This document shows positions 26,646 to 35,334 of a stretch of DNA of 58,861 nucleotides, in pieces. A program made the position numbers and the translations under genes. Source of the DNA: Helicobacter sp. 11S02629-2 (GTDB lineage Bacteria; Campylobacterota; Campylobacteria; Campylobacterales; Helicobacteraceae); the NCBI RefSeq assembly GCF_002272875.1, contig NZ_MLAN01000010.1, positions 1 to 58,861 on the forward strand. The letters are read 5' to 3'. Within the stretch, counting starts at the first letter, position 1. Each line of letters begins with the position of its first letter. Below the pieces are notes generated by a model. The model ran no database searches. It saw nothing but the letters and a program-made list of their open reading frames with translations, and was not told where the DNA came from.

Positions 26646-27166
26646 GAGAGAATCTTGCTTTAGTTTTAAGCTTTATAGTGACCTTTGCTATCATCATCTT
26701 TGGTAGCTTTAGGCTTTATGGCGATGTGTTTCAGTATATGCCGCTTTATGTCTTTATATTTCTTTTATGGATTAGGGCTTACAGGCCTGCTATTGGCCTA
26801 GTTTTTGCAACGGCAATAGCTTTTTTAATCATGAGAACTATAAAAAACTTCTTTGGCATAGTTAGTCTATATAACCCTAACATGGCTGAGATTTCAAGGA
26901 GGCCTGATGTCTTAAGTGACTATGATGGCTTCCCAAGTGGACACTCAACTGGCTCTTTTATAGGAGCAGGTTTTGCAACTGCCCTTTATGGCTACAAAGT
27001 TGGCTTTTTAGTAAGTGTAGTTTGTGCATTAGTTTGTTGTAGTAGACTTTATGTTAATAGGCACACTTTAACTCAAGTCTTAGTTGGGGCACTACTTGGC
27101 TTTTTAGTAGGCTTTTATATAGGTAAGCTTTATAGTAAAAAAGTTATAGCTTTAGAGCCTAGTTGA
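26642..27166 (+). CDS. PAP2-family membrane phosphatase with atypical active site
   Basis: 174 residues, about five membrane spans. The second PAP2 motif is intact (GFPSGHSTGSF); the third reads SRLYVNRHTLTQ, so the Asp expected four residues after the His is Gln. The first motif is also loose: a Lys near MRTIKNFFG is separated from RRP by about 18 residues rather than six. Related enzymes dephosphorylate lipid A or undecaprenyl pyrophosphate in the membrane. The changes could alter activity or be normal for this subgroup. It sits in a tightly coupled chain pnp - PAP2 - yihY (overlaps of 4 and 1 bases). Confidence 0.82.
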   Translation: MRENLALVLSFIVTFAIIIFGSFRLYGDVFQYMPLYVFIFLLWIRAYRPAIGLVFATAIAFLIMRTIKNFFGIVSLYNPNMAEISRRPDVLSDYDGFPSGHSTGSFIGAGFATALYGYKVGFLVSVVCALVCCSRLYVNRHTLTQVLVGALLGFLVGFYIGKLYSKKVIALEPS

Positions 27167-28206
27167 TGAAGTTTAGACGTAAAATCTCTCTCTTTTGGGA
27201 AAGCCTAAAGTTTAAGTATCTTGACTTTACGTCTAATGAAAAGATCTTCCACTATGCCTCAAGTCTTAGCTTTTATAACATCTTTTCACTCATCCCAATC
27301 TTACTAGTAACTATCTCTTTCTTACAAGGCGTGCCTTTTTTTAGAGATAAGATACACCTTTTCTTACACACCCTTTTAGAAAACGTCCTACCTTCAAACC
27401 TAGAAGATGTAAGCGTGATAGTTAACAAGTTTTTAACTAATGGAAAAGAGCTTGGGATAGTTGGCTTTTTAGTAGCACTGATATCTTCTTTTGTCTTTTT
27501 TAGGAGTTATGATGATATAAGTGCTAGGATATTTCACTCCAAAAAACGAAGCTTTTTTGACTCCTTTATAACCTACTGGCTTTTTTTAACACTTATACCG
27601 CTAATGTTTGCCCTATCAGTTTACTTTGGCAGCCTTTTTTATAATGAAAGCGTATTTAAAGACTTATGGCAGATTTTTCCTTTTATAGCTACTTGGCTAC
27701 TTTTTGGCATACTTTTTAGAATCTCAGCTAATGGCCACTTAAACTTTTTTGCCCTAGCCATATCTAGCCTGCTTGGGTCTGTTGTATGGTTTGTCTCAAA
27801 GCTAGTTTTTTTCTACTATATGTCTTATAACAAGTTTTATAGCACTATTTATGGATCTTTATCAGTTGTGATGTTTTTGATGCTTTGGGTATATGTCTCA
27901 TGGCTTATATTTTTAATAGCAATGAGGTTTTGTAGAAAGCTAGATGTAAGACTTAAACTTATAGCTGAAAGAGAAAGACAAAAAGATCTAGAAAAAGATC
28001 TAGAATTAGAAAAAGAGAAAAATATAGAATTAAAAACAGAAAGACTACAAGAGCATGAGTTAGAAAAAGAGGCTATGCAAAGTCAAAAACTTAATGAAAA
28101 TCAAAATCTTACTGATACAAAAATGTTAAATAAAATGGAAGATGTTAGAGAAGTAAAAAAAGTGGTGGACCCTGTAGGACTTGAACCTACGACCGATCGG
28201 TTATGA
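27166..28206 (+). CDS. yihY: YihY/RBN-family inner-membrane protein
   Basis: 346 residues from the ATG at 27166, which overlaps the preceding TGA (TGATG); a TTG three bases earlier is less likely. YihY family: FHYASSLSFYNIFSLIPILLV near the N-terminus, then about six membrane spans (FLVALISSFVFF, YWLFLTLIPLMFALSVYF, FFALAISSLLGSVVWFVS, SVVMFLMLWVYVSWLIFLI). A charged coiled-coil tail of about 80 residues follows. The last 14 codons (ending VGLEPTTDRL) are antisense to tRNA-Ile, so the stop lies inside the tRNA gene. Function uncertain; the old RNase BN claim does not apply to this family. Confidence 0.86.
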   Translation: MKFRRKISLFWESLKFKYLDFTSNEKIFHYASSLSFYNIFSLIPILLVTISFLQGVPFFRDKIHLFLHTLLENVLPSNLEDVSVIVNKFLTNGKELGIVGFLVALISSFVFFRSYDDISARIFHSKKRSFFDSFITYWLFLTLIPLMFALSVYFGSLFYNESVFKDLWQIFPFIATWLLFGILFRISANGHLNFFALAISSLLGSVVWFVSKLVFFYYMSYNKFYSTIYGSLSVVMFLMLWVYVSWLIFLIAMRFCRKLDVRLKLIAERERQKDLEKDLELEKEKNIELKTERLQEHELEKEAMQSQKLNENQNLTDTKMLNKMEDVREVKKVVDPVGLEPTTDRL

Positions 28207-28239
28207 GCCGAGCGCTCTAACCAGCTGAGCTAAGGGTCC
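28163..28239 (-). tRNA. tRNA-Ile2 (anticodon CAU, lysidine type)
   Basis: 77 bases with encoded CCA. Acceptor GGACCCT/AGGGTCC is perfect; anticodon loop CTCATAA; T-arm GTAGG/CCTAC. Anticodon CAU could be Met or Ile2; the C4-G69, C5-G68 and C6-G67 pairs and the TTAGCTCAG/TTCAAGTCC context match Ile2, whose C34 is converted to lysidine by TilS. tilS is in this window at 42201. The 3' 44 bases overlap the end of yihY on the other strand. Confidence 0.9.
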
Positions 28240-28310
28240 GATTTAAAAGTGATGATTATAACAACTTAAACTTAAAGTTTTTTTAAATTAATTTTTATAA
28301 AGGAAGCAAT

Positions 28311-28697
28311 ATGACAAATAAAAACTTACAAGATAAAGATTTAGATTCTAAACTAAGTGAAGAAGAAAAAAGAGTTATCCTTAATAAAGGCACTGAGAAA
28401 CCTTTCTCTGGCGAGTACAACAACTTCTATGAAGATGGAATCTACATCTGTAAAAGATGTGGCGCTAAGCTTTTTGATAGCAAAACTAAGTTTAGCTCAG
28501 GCTGTGGCTGGCCAAGCTTTGATGATGAGATGTTAGATTCTTTAGAGTATGCAACTGATGCTGATGGAAGAAGAACTGAGATAATGTGCAAAAACTGTGG
28601 CGGCCACCTAGGGCATGTCTTTAAAGGTGAAGGCTTTACAGATACTAACAAAAGACACTGCGTGAACTCAGTCTCTATCAAGTTTGTAAAAAGATAA
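28311..28697 (+). CDS. msrB: Peptide-methionine (R)-S-oxide reductase MsrB
   Basis: 128 residues, free-standing MsrB without an MsrA domain and without a signal peptide, so cytoplasmic. It repairs Met-R-sulfoxide. Four Zn-binding Cys form two CxxC pairs (CKRC, CKNC); the core FSSGCGWPSF and the catalytic Cys in KRHCVNSVSI are present. GGAAGCAAT precedes the ATG. It starts 71 bases after the tRNA-Ile gene and is followed 10 bases later by nnr, so the two may form a repair operon. Confidence 0.96.
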   Translation: MTNKNLQDKDLDSKLSEEEKRVILNKGTEKPFSGEYNNFYEDGIYICKRCGAKLFDSKTKFSSGCGWPSFDDEMLDSLEYATDADGRRTEIMCKNCGGHLGHVFKGEGFTDTNKRHCVNSVSIKFVKR

Positions 28698-28707
28698 GGT
28701 TAAGTCA

Positions 28708-30195
28708 ATGAAACCTCTTTTTGAAAACAAAGGCATACTAGATTCTAATGCCGTAACTAAACTTGCACTAAGTAATGAAGTCTTAATGGAAAATGCAAGC
28801 CTAACCCTAGCTAAAAACATAAAAAAGCAAGCCCTAAAAAGAGGACTAAAAACTGTGCTTTTTTGCATAGGAAGTGGGGATAATGGCGCTGATGGCTTAG
28901 CAGCTGCTAGGATTTTAGATTCCATAAGTAACCTAGATATATCAATATATAAAGTCTTAGAATCTAAATCCAACCTCTGTAAGCTTCAAAGCCAAAGGGC
29001 AAGCAACCTAAACCTAACTTTTGTAGATAGCTTTGAAAAAGCTGATATCTTAGTAGACTGCGTTTTTGGCACTGGCTTTAAACCAAAAAGTGCCAAAACT
29101 AACACAGGACTAGATGCCAAGCTTGATATAAAAACAGCCCTTGACTTAGAAGCCAAAGAAAGCCATATAACTAACTTTGCTTTGAGTTTTAATAAAAGTA
29201 GTGCTTTTAAGATAGCTTGTGACTGCCCTTCAATGCTAGGAAGCACTAACTCCTTAAAAGCTAACCTAACCATAGCTATGGGTGCTTTAAGCCTAAACCT
29301 TTATGAAAGCAAGGCAAAAGACTATGTAGGCAAGATAAAGATAGCCCCTTTAGGACTTAAAAGACAAAAGTATGAAAGTGGGAGTGCTAACTCACCCTAC
29401 TTTGTCTTAGAAAAAAGCGATCTAGTCCTTCCTTCAAGAAAACTCCAAAATGTCAATAAAGGCACTTTTGGACATGTCTGCGTAGTAAGTGGAGAGTTTA
29501 AAGGCGCTAGCTTGCTTTGTGCTAAGGCTGCTAGTGCTTTTGGAAGTGCTTTAGTTAGTGTGCTTGGCTTTGACCCAAGCGTACTAGACCCAACTTTGAT
29601 GCATGCTGAAGTATTACCCCCTCATGCAAATGTCTTAGTACTAGGGCCCGGACTTGGCAGAAGCAACACTTTAAGATATGAATCTTTACTTAAAGAAGCA
29701 CTAAATAAGAATCTAAAAGTAGTACTTGATGCAGATATGCTTTATCTTCCTAGCCTTTGGAAGATACTTGATAGCTATAAGCAAGCAGACATCATCTTAA
29801 CACCTCATCCAAAAGAGCTTTTTTCTATGCTTAAGTCTCCTTTTGATAGTCTAGAAAAACTACTTGATAATATGCATAAAGTCGCAAGTAGCCTAACTCT
29901 TGAGTATCCAAACGTTGGCTTTGTATTAAAAGGGACTAATACCATAATTGCTAATAACGGCAAGCTTTATATAAACCCACTAGGACACTCAAGCCTTGCA
30001 AAAGGTGGAAGTGGTGATGTCTTAAGTGGGCTAAGTGGTGCCTTGCTAGCCCAAGGCTACTCAGTCAAGAGTGCTGCAATAAATGCTAGCCTTGCCCACG
30101 CCCTAGCAAGCAAGACTAAAAACCCCTACTCTTTTAGCCCGCTAAAACTTATAAAAAATGTAGGTAAATTAGAATCTAGACTTAATAAAAAGTAA
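28708..30195 (+). CDS. nnr: Bifunctional NAD(P)H-hydrate repair enzyme (epimerase + dehydratase, YjeF)
   Basis: 495 residues. N-terminal epimerase domain (NEVLMENASLTLAKNI, FCIGSGDNGADGLAAARIL, ADILVDCVFGTGF, IACDCPSML) and C-terminal ADP/ATP-dependent dehydratase of ribokinase fold (KGTFGHVCVVSGEFKGASLL, VLVLGPGLGRS, LTPHPKELFSML, LAKGGSGDVLSGLSGALLAQG). It repairs hydrated NAD(P)H. It lies immediately after msrB, a second damage-repair enzyme. Both domains look intact. Confidence 0.94.
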   Translation: MKPLFENKGILDSNAVTKLALSNEVLMENASLTLAKNIKKQALKRGLKTVLFCIGSGDNGADGLAAARILDSISNLDISIYKVLESKSNLCKLQSQRASNLNLTFVDSFEKADILVDCVFGTGFKPKSAKTNTGLDAKLDIKTALDLEAKESHITNFALSFNKSSAFKIACDCPSMLGSTNSLKANLTIAMGALSLNLYESKAKDYVGKIKIAPLGLKRQKYESGSANSPYFVLEKSDLVLPSRKLQNVNKGTFGHVCVVSGEFKGASLLCAKAASAFGSALVSVLGFDPSVLDPTLMHAEVLPPHANVLVLGPGLGRSNTLRYESLLKEALNKNLKVVLDADMLYLPSLWKILDSYKQADIILTPHPKELFSMLKSPFDSLEKLLDNMHKVASSLTLEYPNVGFVLKGTNTIIANNGKLYINPLGHSSLAKGGSGDVLSGLSGALLAQGYSVKSAAINASLAHALASKTKNPYSFSPLKLIKNVGKLESRLNKK

Positions 30196-30503
30196 GAAGT
30201 AAGATTATAGATTCTATGCGTTTTGACTTAGATAGCAAACTTTTTAGCAACTAGAAAGCTAGCTAATGTCAATCCATCTTTAGTAGTGTATAAGAGACTT
30301 TTAGAAGTCAAGAACTCTATCCTAGCAGCCATCATCTTAATGATGACCCTTAGCAAGCCAAAAGAAAAAGAAATAAAGCAAAGAAACTATGTGCCTTTTA
30401 GTTATAAATATATTAGTTAAAGACTAAAACATGGTTTTGTTTTATACTACACTATTCTTAAAAGGGTTAAACCCCCATAACACTAAATTAAAAGTGAGAT
30501 TCC
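30196..30503 (+). other. Intergenic stretch with a possible frameshifted small gene
   Basis: An ATG at 30215 opens 12 codons (MRFDLDSKLFSN) and stops; in another frame 30232-30420 is free of stops for about 62 codons and looks protein-like (LANVNPSLVVYKRLLEVKNS, then a basic EIKQRNYVPFSYKYIS end) but has no early start codon. One indel between them would give one frame of about 70 codons. It could be a decayed small gene or chance. Nothing else recognised up to mqnD. Confidence 0.3.
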
Positions 30504-31373
30504 ATGCAAGATAATGCCTACTCTGTAGCCCACAGCCCTGATGCTGATGATGTATTTATGTATTACGCTTTAAACTTTGGCTGGGTTAGCTGCCCTTATA
30601 AGCTAGAAAGCAAAGCCCTTGATATAGAAAGCCTAAATGTCGCAGCCTTAGAATCTACCTATGATATAAGTGCCATATCTTTTAGCCTTTATCCACTTAT
30701 CAAGCAAGACTATGCACTCTTAAGGACTGGCGTTAGTTTTGGTGAGGGCTATGGCCCTAAGATGATAAAACGAAAAGGTGAAAGACTAAAAGAAAACTTT
30801 AAAGTAGCCTTGTCTGGGACTAATACTACTAATGCCCTTCTTTTTAAGATAGCCTATCCAAAAGCCCGCATAACTTATATGAACTTTTTAGATATAGAAG
30901 ATGCAGTCTTAAAAGGGCAAGTAGACGCAGGCGTGCTGATACATGAATCTATTTTAACTTTTGATGAAAGCAAGCTTGAAGTTGAAAGATTTATCTGGGA
31001 TATATGGCAAGAGCTTTCAGGTGGTGGGCTTCCTTTGCCACTTGGTGGGATGGCACTAAGAAGGAGTATACCTCTTAATAAGGCCATAGTGTTAGAAGAC
31101 GCTTTGATAAAAGCTGTAAAAATCGCTCTTAATTTTAAGCCCCTGCTTTCAAAGATGCTTATAGCACAAAATCTTGTAAGGGTTAATGAAAAAGATTTAG
31201 ATACTTACTTAGATTTATATGCTAATGAAAACTCTTGTGAGTTAAGCGAAGTGCAACTAAATGCTATAAACAAGCTTTATGAGATAGGCTTTAAGCATGG
31301 ATTTTATAAAGAACAAATAGATGCAAGAAAGTTTTTAATCCCTAGGGAATATGAAGAACTAAGAAAGGGCTAG
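30504..31373 (+). CDS. mqnD: 1,4-dihydroxy-6-naphthoate synthase MqnD (futalosine menaquinone pathway)
   Basis: 289 residues, periplasmic-binding-protein fold used as an enzyme that converts cyclic dehypoxanthine futalosine to dihydroxynaphthoate. Signature N-terminus YSVAHSPDADDVFMYYAL, then TYDISAISFSLYPLI, KVALSGTNTTNALLF, DAGVLIHESILTF and GGGLPLPLGGMALRR. Menaquinone is the respiratory quinone of Helicobacter and would serve the molybdoenzyme at 43.4 kb. GAGATTCC precedes the ATG; transcribed alone. Confidence 0.92.
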   Translation: MQDNAYSVAHSPDADDVFMYYALNFGWVSCPYKLESKALDIESLNVAALESTYDISAISFSLYPLIKQDYALLRTGVSFGEGYGPKMIKRKGERLKENFKVALSGTNTTNALLFKIAYPKARITYMNFLDIEDAVLKGQVDAGVLIHESILTFDESKLEVERFIWDIWQELSGGGLPLPLGGMALRRSIPLNKAIVLEDALIKAVKIALNFKPLLSKMLIAQNLVRVNEKDLDTYLDLYANENSCELSEVQLNAINKLYEIGFKHGFYKEQIDARKFLIPREYEELRKG

Positions 31374-31439
31374 AGTACAGTTAAAGCAAGATAAGCCACT
31401 TACTCGCTTATCTTACAAACTGCTATCATATAGCTATCG

Positions 31440-32060
31440 CTAAGGTTTTTTGGGCTCTAAAATGTAGTGATTAGGACGTTTTACATCCCAACTGATATCA
31501 GTTTTTACAACCCTAGCAGGATTGCCAGCGATAACACAGTTTGGCATATCAAAGCTCTTAGCTACAACGCTTCCAGTACCAACCACACAGCCACTAGCTA
31601 TAGATACATTTTTAAGTATCTTTACATCAGCTCCAACCCAGATATGATCTCCAAGCCTTATAAACTTGCCGACGTTTAAAAGACTGCCTTCTTTATCTAA
31701 GATAGAATGAGTATCAGTGCAAGAAAGTTTTATACCGCTTGAAAGCATGCAGTCCTTACCTATGGTAACTTCACTATCATCTTCTAAAAGCAGTATCTCT
31801 ACTTCAAATGCACCAGAATCTTCTCCTACACTAACGATGCAGTTTTTAACCGGACAGTCAGCAGTTCCTATTTGTACTCTACCCGTAAAGGCTCTACCAG
31901 TTTTTGGTATATAGACTTTATTACCCTCTCCATGTATTTCTACATAAAGTTTTGGGTGTTTGGGGACACTAACTTCATTGTCCCCATAACTTTTAACCTT
32001 GCTTTTTAGAATCTTCTTTCCTCTTAGCAAATCTATAACATCTTGAAAAAAGCTACCCAT
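31440..32060 (-). CDS. Hexapeptide-repeat acyltransferase (CatB/LacA-like)
   Basis: 206 residues. Left-handed beta-helix repeats are evident (VTIGKDCMLSSGIKLSC, IWVGADVKILKNVSIASGCV, VGTGSVVAKSF, VIAGNPARVVK), with the candidate catalytic His in CTDTHSI. Such enzymes acetylate sugars or other small acceptors with acetyl-CoA; the substrate cannot be read here. It starts 5 bases after the old-yellow-enzyme stop, so the two are one operon. Confidence 0.85.
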   Translation of the reverse strand: MGSFFQDVIDLLRGKKILKSKVKSYGDNEVSVPKHPKLYVEIHGEGNKVYIPKTGRAFTGRVQIGTADCPVKNCIVSVGEDSGAFEVEILLLEDDSEVTIGKDCMLSSGIKLSCTDTHSILDKEGSLLNVGKFIRLGDHIWVGADVKILKNVSIASGCVVGTGSVVAKSFDMPNCVIAGNPARVVKTDISWDVKRPNHYILEPKKP

Positions 32061-32065
32061 AGATT

Positions 32066-33073
32066 CTAGATAAGTCCTCTTTCATACTGACTAGGGATTT
32101 CTACTTTTAGCCCTAGCTCAAGCCCTGCTTTTATAGGGAAGTAAGGATCTAAAAGCATATGTCTGCCGATATAGATGGCATCTACTAGTTCATTTCTAAC
32201 TAGTCTATTAGCAAAGCGTGCATTAGTAACTAGCCCACCACCAAAAGTAACTAGTCCTAAGTTTTCTTTTAAAAATCTTGCTGGCTCTATCTGATAGCCA
32301 TCATAAGTTTTTATAGGCTCTTCAGTAACCCCACCTGTACTTACATCTAAAAAATCAAGCTTTTCTTTAATAGGATTTAGATAGGTCAAAAAGTCTTCTG
32401 GCTTGTTGCCTTTTGGGTTGTAGTCAAAGGCTGAGATTCTAAGACCTATGATTATATTTTTAGCTTGTGCTCTTACTTCTTCTAAAACTTGCTTTAAAAA
32501 AAGTGCTCTATCTTTCCCATACTCATCTTCTCTTGTATTAGTAAGTGGAGAAAGAAAGCTAGAGATTAAATAGCCATGTGCCCCATGAAGCTCTATAAAG
32601 TCTAATCCTGCAAGCTCTGCTCTCTTAGCTGCACTTCCAAAGTCTTTTACAACTGCAACTATCTCTTCTTTGCTTAGTGCTATTGGCGCTTTATACTCAC
32701 TGCTAAATCTAACTTCACAAGGTGCCTTAGGAGTGATGCCCGGAAGATTGCTTTTACGTCCAGCGTGGTTTAGTTGTATACCTATAACTGACCCTAGTGC
32801 TTTTACACAAAGTGCTAGCTGCCTTAAAGGCTCTATTTGACTATCATCATAAAGCCCTAAGTCACGCTCAGTTATACCACTATCTTTAGAGATAGAAGCA
32901 GCCTCCATGATGATAAGTCCAGTCTGCCCTATAGCACGGCTTTCATAGTGGGTTTTATGCCAGCTATTAACCCTGCCATGTTCAGCACTATACTGACACA
33001 TAGGTGGTAAAACTATACGGTTTTTTATCTCTAAGTCCCTTATCCTATAAGGTGAAAAAAGGTCTATGCCCAT
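32066..33073 (-). CDS. Old yellow enzyme, YqjM-like NADPH:flavin oxidoreductase
   Basis: 335 residues from ATG 33073, preceded by AAAAGGATAGTT; an in-frame ATG 40 codons upstream would add a Lys-rich tail with no ribosome site. FMN-binding TIM barrel: LFSPYRIRDLEIKNRIVLPP and MCQYSAEHG (YqjM-type Cys), WHKTHYESRA, QLNHAGRKS, DFIELHGAHGYLISSFLSPL, TNTREDEYG, then FGGGLVTNARFAN and YIGRHMLLDPYFPIKA. It reduces activated alkenes such as enones; the natural substrate is unknown. First gene of a two-gene operon with the acyltransferase. Confidence 0.93.
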   Translation of the reverse strand: MGIDLFSPYRIRDLEIKNRIVLPPMCQYSAEHGRVNSWHKTHYESRAIGQTGLIIMEAASISKDSGITERDLGLYDDSQIEPLRQLALCVKALGSVIGIQLNHAGRKSNLPGITPKAPCEVRFSSEYKAPIALSKEEIVAVVKDFGSAAKRAELAGLDFIELHGAHGYLISSFLSPLTNTREDEYGKDRALFLKQVLEEVRAQAKNIIIGLRISAFDYNPKGNKPEDFLTYLNPIKEKLDFLDVSTGGVTEEPIKTYDGYQIEPARFLKENLGLVTFGGGLVTNARFANRLVRNELVDAIYIGRHMLLDPYFPIKAGLELGLKVEIPSQYERGLI

Positions 33074-33358
33074 AACTATCCTTTTGTATTTGAAAGTATC
33101 TTTTAAGTATAACTTTTTAAGATAAAAACACTTCTTTTTATGCTTGCTTTTACTATAAAACTTTTTAGCAAAGCTTCTTTGCAAAGCTTTCACTACCCCA
33201 CTTAATGGCGTGCATTGCTTACTGCCTACGTTCTTGTTACATTAATGCCACTACATAATTAAGACTAGCCTAAGTGTGCAATTTAAGGCTTTTTTATTTA
33301 ATGGAGATTCCTTAATGTATATAAAAGTAACATAAGGTATATTGCAAATGTATCTTAT

Positions 33359-33388
33359 TTGTACATTTTTAAGATTTCTTGTTATATT
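33359..33388 (+). promoter_or_regulatory. Putative sigma-70 promoter of the MOMP-type porin
   Basis: TTGTAC (33359-33364), 18-base spacer, TATATT (33383-33388), 73 bases upstream of the porin ATG in an AT-rich divergent region. Confidence 0.4.
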
Positions 33389-33460
33389 TTAGGTGCATTT
33401 GTGTAGTATATAAGAAGCTTTGGCGAAAAGACACAAACTAAACAATCAAAAGGAAACGCG

Positions 33461-34978
33461 ATGGAAAAGAAAATAAAAACCGCACTTAAGTCTTCAGTGT
33501 ATGCTATGTTAATACTAGGCACAGTTGGGTCTTTTGGCTCTTTACAAGCAAAAACCAGCCTTATGGATGTTGTAAGCAATGCAAGTGTAGATGGCTTTGG
33601 TTTCATGAGATGGGCTGTGGTAAATGGTAAAGATGGCGATGGTCAAAGATACCAGCTAAGATTTAAACCTACTGTAACTACAGGTGAGGTTAATGGCTGG
33701 AGTGCAAGTGCGGGAATCTTCTTTTCCATAGGTAGTGCTACTCCAGATGGCAACTATACTAATGATGAGATTCAAGGATCTCGTGGCTTTAGAACAGATA
33801 TGGGTGGCTCTGATGTCTTTAATATCTCTAACTTTTATGTAACTAAAAATATAGCTTCTTGGCAGACTATGCTTAGAGCAGGTGTTATGAACCCTCTAAC
33901 TCCTATGAATGATGTAAACCTAGATAGAGGTATAGGAGTATATGCAACTAATAAAAGCTTAGAGTGGGCTAATGTCACTTTCCTTTGGCTAGATAGCTGG
34001 ATGAGTGATGATATGTATATAAGATCTTTTGGTTATAAAGGTAGAGATGAGCACAAATATGAAGGTGGTGTGGCTAATGGCGACCTTACAGGAAGTAGTG
34101 TGCTTAATAACGCCATAGGAGCAGGTATAGGTAATGACCTTGTAAGTATAGGACTAAGCAAAGAAACAGGTGATTTTAAGTATAGACTTTGGTATACCTA
34201 TGGAGAAAAGCTATTTAACTACATGATCTTTGCTGATACTAGCTATACCTATCATCTAAATGATGCTAATAGCTTTACTATCTTAGGTCAGATAGCTGCT
34301 ACAGGTTTTCAAAACCGCTTCCAGTACTTATCAAAGTCTAAGTTTTTCCAAGAAAGTGGTGCGATTAGTAGTCCTTACTCAGCTGCAGAGATAGCAAAAA
34401 ATAGAGGTGTGTATAACATTAATGCAACCTATAAGTACGCCCCACCAGAATCTAAATTTAGCTTTGATGTAAACCTTGGGGGTGCTGGTAGCTTTGGAGA
34501 TGGCTATGGTGCACTAATAGATAACACAGGTGGGCTAAAACTAGGTGGAAATATATGGAATACCTTTGATGGGGCTGAGCGAAATGGTTATGGCATAACT
34601 GGGGCTGGAGCTTTAAAAGGTAGCTATCTAAACTTAGGCTATGCCACTATTAATGGACAGTATGGAAAGCTAAATCTAGGCTTTAATGTAACGTTTATAG
34701 ATACTAATAACTATGTAGTACTTCGCAAGGCTTCAACAACTGGAAGTATGAGTGGGGCAGCAAAAGATACACATAGAACTATTACATCAAAGGCTGTTGA
34801 AGCTGGAAGTAGTAAAAACCCAACAGTAACTAGTGGCTTTAAAGTCCACTTCTTTGAGATAGGACCAACTTATAGATACAACTTTACTAACAATCTTGCA
34901 CTTATAGGATACTGGAAGTTTGCAGTTGGCGATTTAAGCTTTAATATCTTAAGATGGCAAGTAATGTATACATTCTAA
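33461..34978 (+). CDS. MOMP-type major outer-membrane porin
   Basis: 505 residues. The signal peptide ends near SFGSLQAK; the mature start (SLMDVVSNASVDGFGFMRW) resembles Campylobacter major outer-membrane porins, followed by alternating barrel strands (YRLWYTYGEKLFNYMIFAD, SYLNLGYATINGQYGKLNLG, IGPTYRYNFTNNLALIGYW) and a terminal Phe (QVMYTF). AAAGGAAACGCG precedes the ATG. A general diffusion porin in the outer membrane is the likely role. A tautomerase gene follows within 15 bases of its stop and may be co-transcribed. Confidence 0.82.
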   Translation: MEKKIKTALKSSVYAMLILGTVGSFGSLQAKTSLMDVVSNASVDGFGFMRWAVVNGKDGDGQRYQLRFKPTVTTGEVNGWSASAGIFFSIGSATPDGNYTNDEIQGSRGFRTDMGGSDVFNISNFYVTKNIASWQTMLRAGVMNPLTPMNDVNLDRGIGVYATNKSLEWANVTFLWLDSWMSDDMYIRSFGYKGRDEHKYEGGVANGDLTGSSVLNNAIGAGIGNDLVSIGLSKETGDFKYRLWYTYGEKLFNYMIFADTSYTYHLNDANSFTILGQIAATGFQNRFQYLSKSKFFQESGAISSPYSAAEIAKNRGVYNINATYKYAPPESKFSFDVNLGGAGSFGDGYGALIDNTGGLKLGGNIWNTFDGAERNGYGITGAGALKGSYLNLGYATINGQYGKLNLGFNVTFIDTNNYVVLRKASTTGSMSGAAKDTHRTITSKAVEAGSSKNPTVTSGFKVHFFEIGPTYRYNFTNNLALIGYWKFAVGDLSFNILRWQVMYTF

Positions 34979-34992
34979 TAAAAAGGAAAAAC

Positions 34993-35199
34993 ATGCCATA
35001 CGTTGATGTAAAACTAGCCGGAAAGATAACAATAGAGCAAAGAAGAGAGATAGCTAAAGGCATCTCAGATGTGATTAATGAAGTAGCTGGCAAGCCAAAA
35101 GATAGCATCTATATAACTTTTACTGAGTTTGATAGAACTAACTGGGCAAAAGGCTATAACATACTAAGTGATATGGACGAAAAAGCTAATAAGTCTTAG
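34993..35199 (+). CDS. 4-oxalocrotonate tautomerase family protein
   Basis: 68 residues, the standard small 4-OT length. The start at 34993 leaves Pro as residue 2 (MPYVDVKLAGK), the catalytic general base after Met removal, and has AAAAGGAAAAAC upstream; the longer frame from 34954 overlaps the porin. The family pattern continues ITIEQRREIAKGISDVINEV and KDSIYITFTEFDRTNWAKG. Active as a homohexamer in relatives; substrate here unknown. Confidence 0.9.
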   Translation: MPYVDVKLAGKITIEQRREIAKGISDVINEVAGKPKDSIYITFTEFDRTNWAKGYNILSDMDEKANKS

Positions 35200-35212
35200 C
35201 ACACAAAAAGCT

Positions 35213-35237
35213 TTTAGAATCTTTTTTAGATTCTAAA
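35213..35237 (+). terminator. Inverted AGAATCT/AGATTCT pair after the tautomerase
   Basis: TTTAGAATCT (35213-35222) and AGATTCTAAA (35228-35237), a perfect 10-bp stem with a T5 loop, 13 bases after the tautomerase stop. The arms are two copies of the window-wide motif. Confidence 0.75.
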
Positions 35238-35262
35238 GGCTGGTTTTAAAAATCTAGCCTTT
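35235..35262 (+). terminator. Second overlapping hairpin
   Basis: AAAGGCT (35235-35241) and AGCCTTT (35256-35262) pair around a 14-base loop and lead into TTAAG. It shares three bases with the preceding hairpin, so the two may compete. Confidence 0.5.
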
Positions 35263-35298
35263 TAAGTGGTAATAACTGTTATAATCACGCCAATCAAA

Positions 35299-35329
35299 AA
35301 AGACCATACATAAAAAGAAAGACCATACA
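35299..35329 (+). repeat. 12-bp direct repeat upstream of the 62-codon gene
   Basis: AAAGACCATACA occurs at 35299-35310 and 35318-35329, spaced 19 bases start to start, immediately before the ATG at 35335. It could be an operator or a slipped duplication; it occupies the place where a ribosome site would be expected. Confidence 0.6.
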
Positions 35330-35334
35330 AAAAT

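Noticed and set aside
28165-28206. Short protein tail VGLEPTTDRL as a conserved domain
   Set aside because: This peptide is the translation of an antisense tRNA; it appears in many databases as an artefact and carries no functional meaning.
33074-33193. 40-residue Lys-rich N-terminal extension of the old yellow enzyme
   Set aside because: The internal ATG at 33073 has a good AAAAGGATAG site and gives the family's normal start; the extension has neither.
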